Source of the DNA: Anaerolineaceae bacterium 46_22
GTDB taxonomy: Bacteria; Chloroflexota; Anaerolineae; Anaerolineales; Anaerolineaceae
DNA length: 6,455 bases
Direction of reading: 5' to 3'
NCBI GenBank assembly: GCA_001508595.1
Contig: LGHA01000096.1
Span: 1 to 6,455, forward strand
A program made the position numbers and the translations under genes. This document shows positions 5,139 to 6,455 of this stretch, one piece after another (within the stretch, counting starts at the first letter, position 1; the number at the start of each line of letters is the position of its first letter). The notes under the pieces were generated by a model. The model ran no database searches. It was not told the DNA's origin and saw only the letters and a list, made by a program, of their open reading frames with translations.

Positions 5139-6455
5139 ATCTGCTCGTCGGGCACTGGTATTGATTTTCCCATTGTCAACGGCTGGCATCCTTGTACTGG
5201 CGTTTTTGTTATTTACGGACCGCTTTGATGTCGCTTATGTTTACAGCGTCAGCAGCAAGGAAATGCCGGCGTACTTGAAGTTAACAGCGCTTTGGGGTGG
5301 GCAGGAAGGCTCACTTCTCTTTTGGAGCTGGTTGCTGAGCGGGTTTTCCCTGGTCTTTTCCAGCCGAAAGATCCGGAAGGAAAGGGACCTGTTCCCCTGG
5401 GCGATGCTGGTGGCTTTTATTTTATTAATTTTCTTCCTGGGGCTGAACGTGTTTTTAGCCACGCCCTTTGAACGTTTCTGGCATTTTACCGACGGTGGTA
5501 GGGTCTTATCTGTTTTCCAACCTCGAAACGCCTGGCCGTTAACGCCAGGGGATGGACAGGGCTTGAACCCGCTCTTGCGCCATCCTGGCATGATCTGGCA
5601 TCCCCCTGCGCTCTATCTGGGCTTTGTGGGATTCGTTATTCCATTCGGGCTGGCAGCAGCGACTCTGATTACAAAGCGTCGGGATGGACGGTGGATTGAA
5701 CTTTCACGTACATGGATACTAATTGCCTGGGTATTTCTATCCCTGGGCTTGGTCCTAGGTATGCGTTGGGCTTATGACGTTCTGGGTTGGGGCGGCTATT
5801 GGGGCTGGGACCCTGTTGAAATCGCTGCCTTAATGCCGTGGTTGAGTGCCACAGCATTGATTCACACCGCATTACTCCAGAAAAAATCGAATGGTTTTCA
5901 GCGTTGGAATTTAAGCCTGATCATCCTCACATTCGGTCTGGTCATATTTGGCACCTTTATCACCCGCTCGGGGGTCTTGTCCTCTGTGCATACCTTCGCT
6001 GGCAGCAATATTGGTCCGGCAATGTTTGTTATTATGGGGGTCACAAGTATCGGCGGCTTAGGCTTACTGATCTATCGCTGGCGTGACTTTAGCCCTGCTC
6101 AGGAAATTGAATTTGGCTTTTCGCGAGAAGTTTTAACCCTGTTTTCAAACCTGGTTTTATTGAGCATCTTGATGGTCTGTTTTCTTGGTGTTGTTTACCC
6201 GATTTTTTCGGATCTGCTTACCGGTACCCAGGTCACTGTAGGTCCTGCCTGGTATGAACGTATTACCGGCCCCTTATTCCTCTTATTGTTGTCGCTGATG
6301 GGGCTTTGCCCGCTTGCCGCATGGGGGCTGACTCGACTCACTAAACTTCGCCAGGGATTTACAATTTTGTTACCCCTGTCCCTTTTGGTCCCATTATTAA
6401 GCTGGCTCTTGGGTGGTGTAAACGATCTTTATGCACTGGCTGCCTTATGGTTGGC
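5029..6455 (+). CDS. ccmF: Cytochrome c haem lyase subunit CcmF (partial, runs off the right edge)
   Basis: The frame opens at GTG and stays open for 475 codons to the window end. CcmF is a polytopic membrane protein that accepts haem from CcmE and attaches it to the CxxCH motif of apocytochromes c. The WWD haem-binding segment is at residues 253-264 (GWGGYWGWDPVE) after GMRWAYDVL. Conserved histidines are H191 (WHPPALYLGF), H279 (ALIHTALLQ) and H321 (SVHTFA). Their spacing equals that of H173, H261 and H303 of E. coli CcmF, a constant offset of 18, which supports the GTG start. The fourth conserved His (E. coli H491) would lie beyond the window. Many hydrophobic membrane segments are present, the first at about 8-30. 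In VEN-A of the usual motif, N is replaced by I265 (VEIAALMPWL). The GTG overlaps an out-of-frame TGA (GTGA), a typical translational-coupling junction. An upstream in-frame ATG at 4996 is a less likely start. Confidence 0.94.
   Translation, partial: MISSFGYMTLALAFLLSLYGLVILIFGLIQKSPAFIESARRALVLIFPLSTAGILVLAFLLFTDRFDVAYVYSVSSKEMPAYLKLTALWGGQEGSLLFWSWLLSGFSLVFSSRKIRKERDLFPWAMLVAFILLIFFLGLNVFLATPFERFWHFTDGGRVLSVFQPRNAWPLTPGDGQGLNPLLRHPGMIWHPPALYLGFVGFVIPFGLAAATLITKRRDGRWIELSRTWILIAWVFLSLGLVLGMRWAYDVLGWGGYWGWDPVEIAALMPWLSATALIHTALLQKKSNGFQRWNLSLIILTFGLVIFGTFITRSGVLSSVHTFAGSNIGPAMFVIMGVTSIGGLGLLIYRWRDFSPAQEIEFGFSREVLTLFSNLVLLSILMVCFLGVVYPIFSDLLTGTQVTVGPAWYERITGPLFLLLLSLMGLCPLAAWGLTRLTKLRQGFTILLPLSLLVPLLSWLLGGVNDLYALAALWL

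Noticed and set aside
5241..5872. Minus-strand open frames of 116 and 67 codons under ccmF
   Set aside because: They are antisense to a well-supported membrane protein; their Pro/Ser/Arg/Lys-rich residues are typical of the complement of a hydrophobic coding frame.

Overview
The window looks like a piece of bacterial chromosome with modest GC content and AT-rich intergenic DNA. By protein flavour it is perhaps an Anaerolineae-type Chloroflexota or another lineage that uses the cysteine variant of the CcmE haem chaperone. That placement is an inference, since no rRNA or other marker gene is present.

Layout: positions 111-4313 carry five genes, all on the minus strand. From left to right they are a Gfo/Idh/MocA-type NAD(P)-dependent oxidoreductase, a YhbS-like GNAT acetyltransferase, an OsmC-family protein, a nucleotidyltransferase-fold protein and a deoxynucleoside kinase. 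The kinase and nucleotidyltransferase are 15 nt apart and probably form one operon, with the kinase first. The other three genes are separated by roughly 60-105 nt and look like separate housekeeping or stress genes. The sequence gives no evidence that they share a pathway.

Positions 4314-4523 form a divergent promoter region. From 4524 onward a plus-strand cytochrome c maturation (System I) operon starts, with ccmE followed by ccmF. CcmF begins at a GTG inside the ccmE frame and runs off the right edge of the window. CcmE carries a CxxxY haem-binding motif instead of the usual HxxxY. CcmE takes haem across the membrane to CcmF, which attaches it to apocytochrome c, so the two genes work as consecutive steps.

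The most striking part is the non-coding stretch 2150-2654. It holds three perfect TTATCCACA DnaA boxes at 20-21 bp spacing, two further consensus-compatible boxes and several near-matches. One end has an AT-rich segment, then a TAG-periodic trinucleotide run, a short G run and two abutting reverse DnaA boxes. That is the same order as the DnaA-trio basal unwinding element of characterised bacterial origins. I read it as a candidate chromosomal replication origin (oriC). No dnaA, dnaN or rpmH gene is visible next to it within this window.

No tRNA, rRNA, CRISPR array, insertion sequence or convincing intrinsic terminator was seen. Positions 1-110 contain nothing I can assign.
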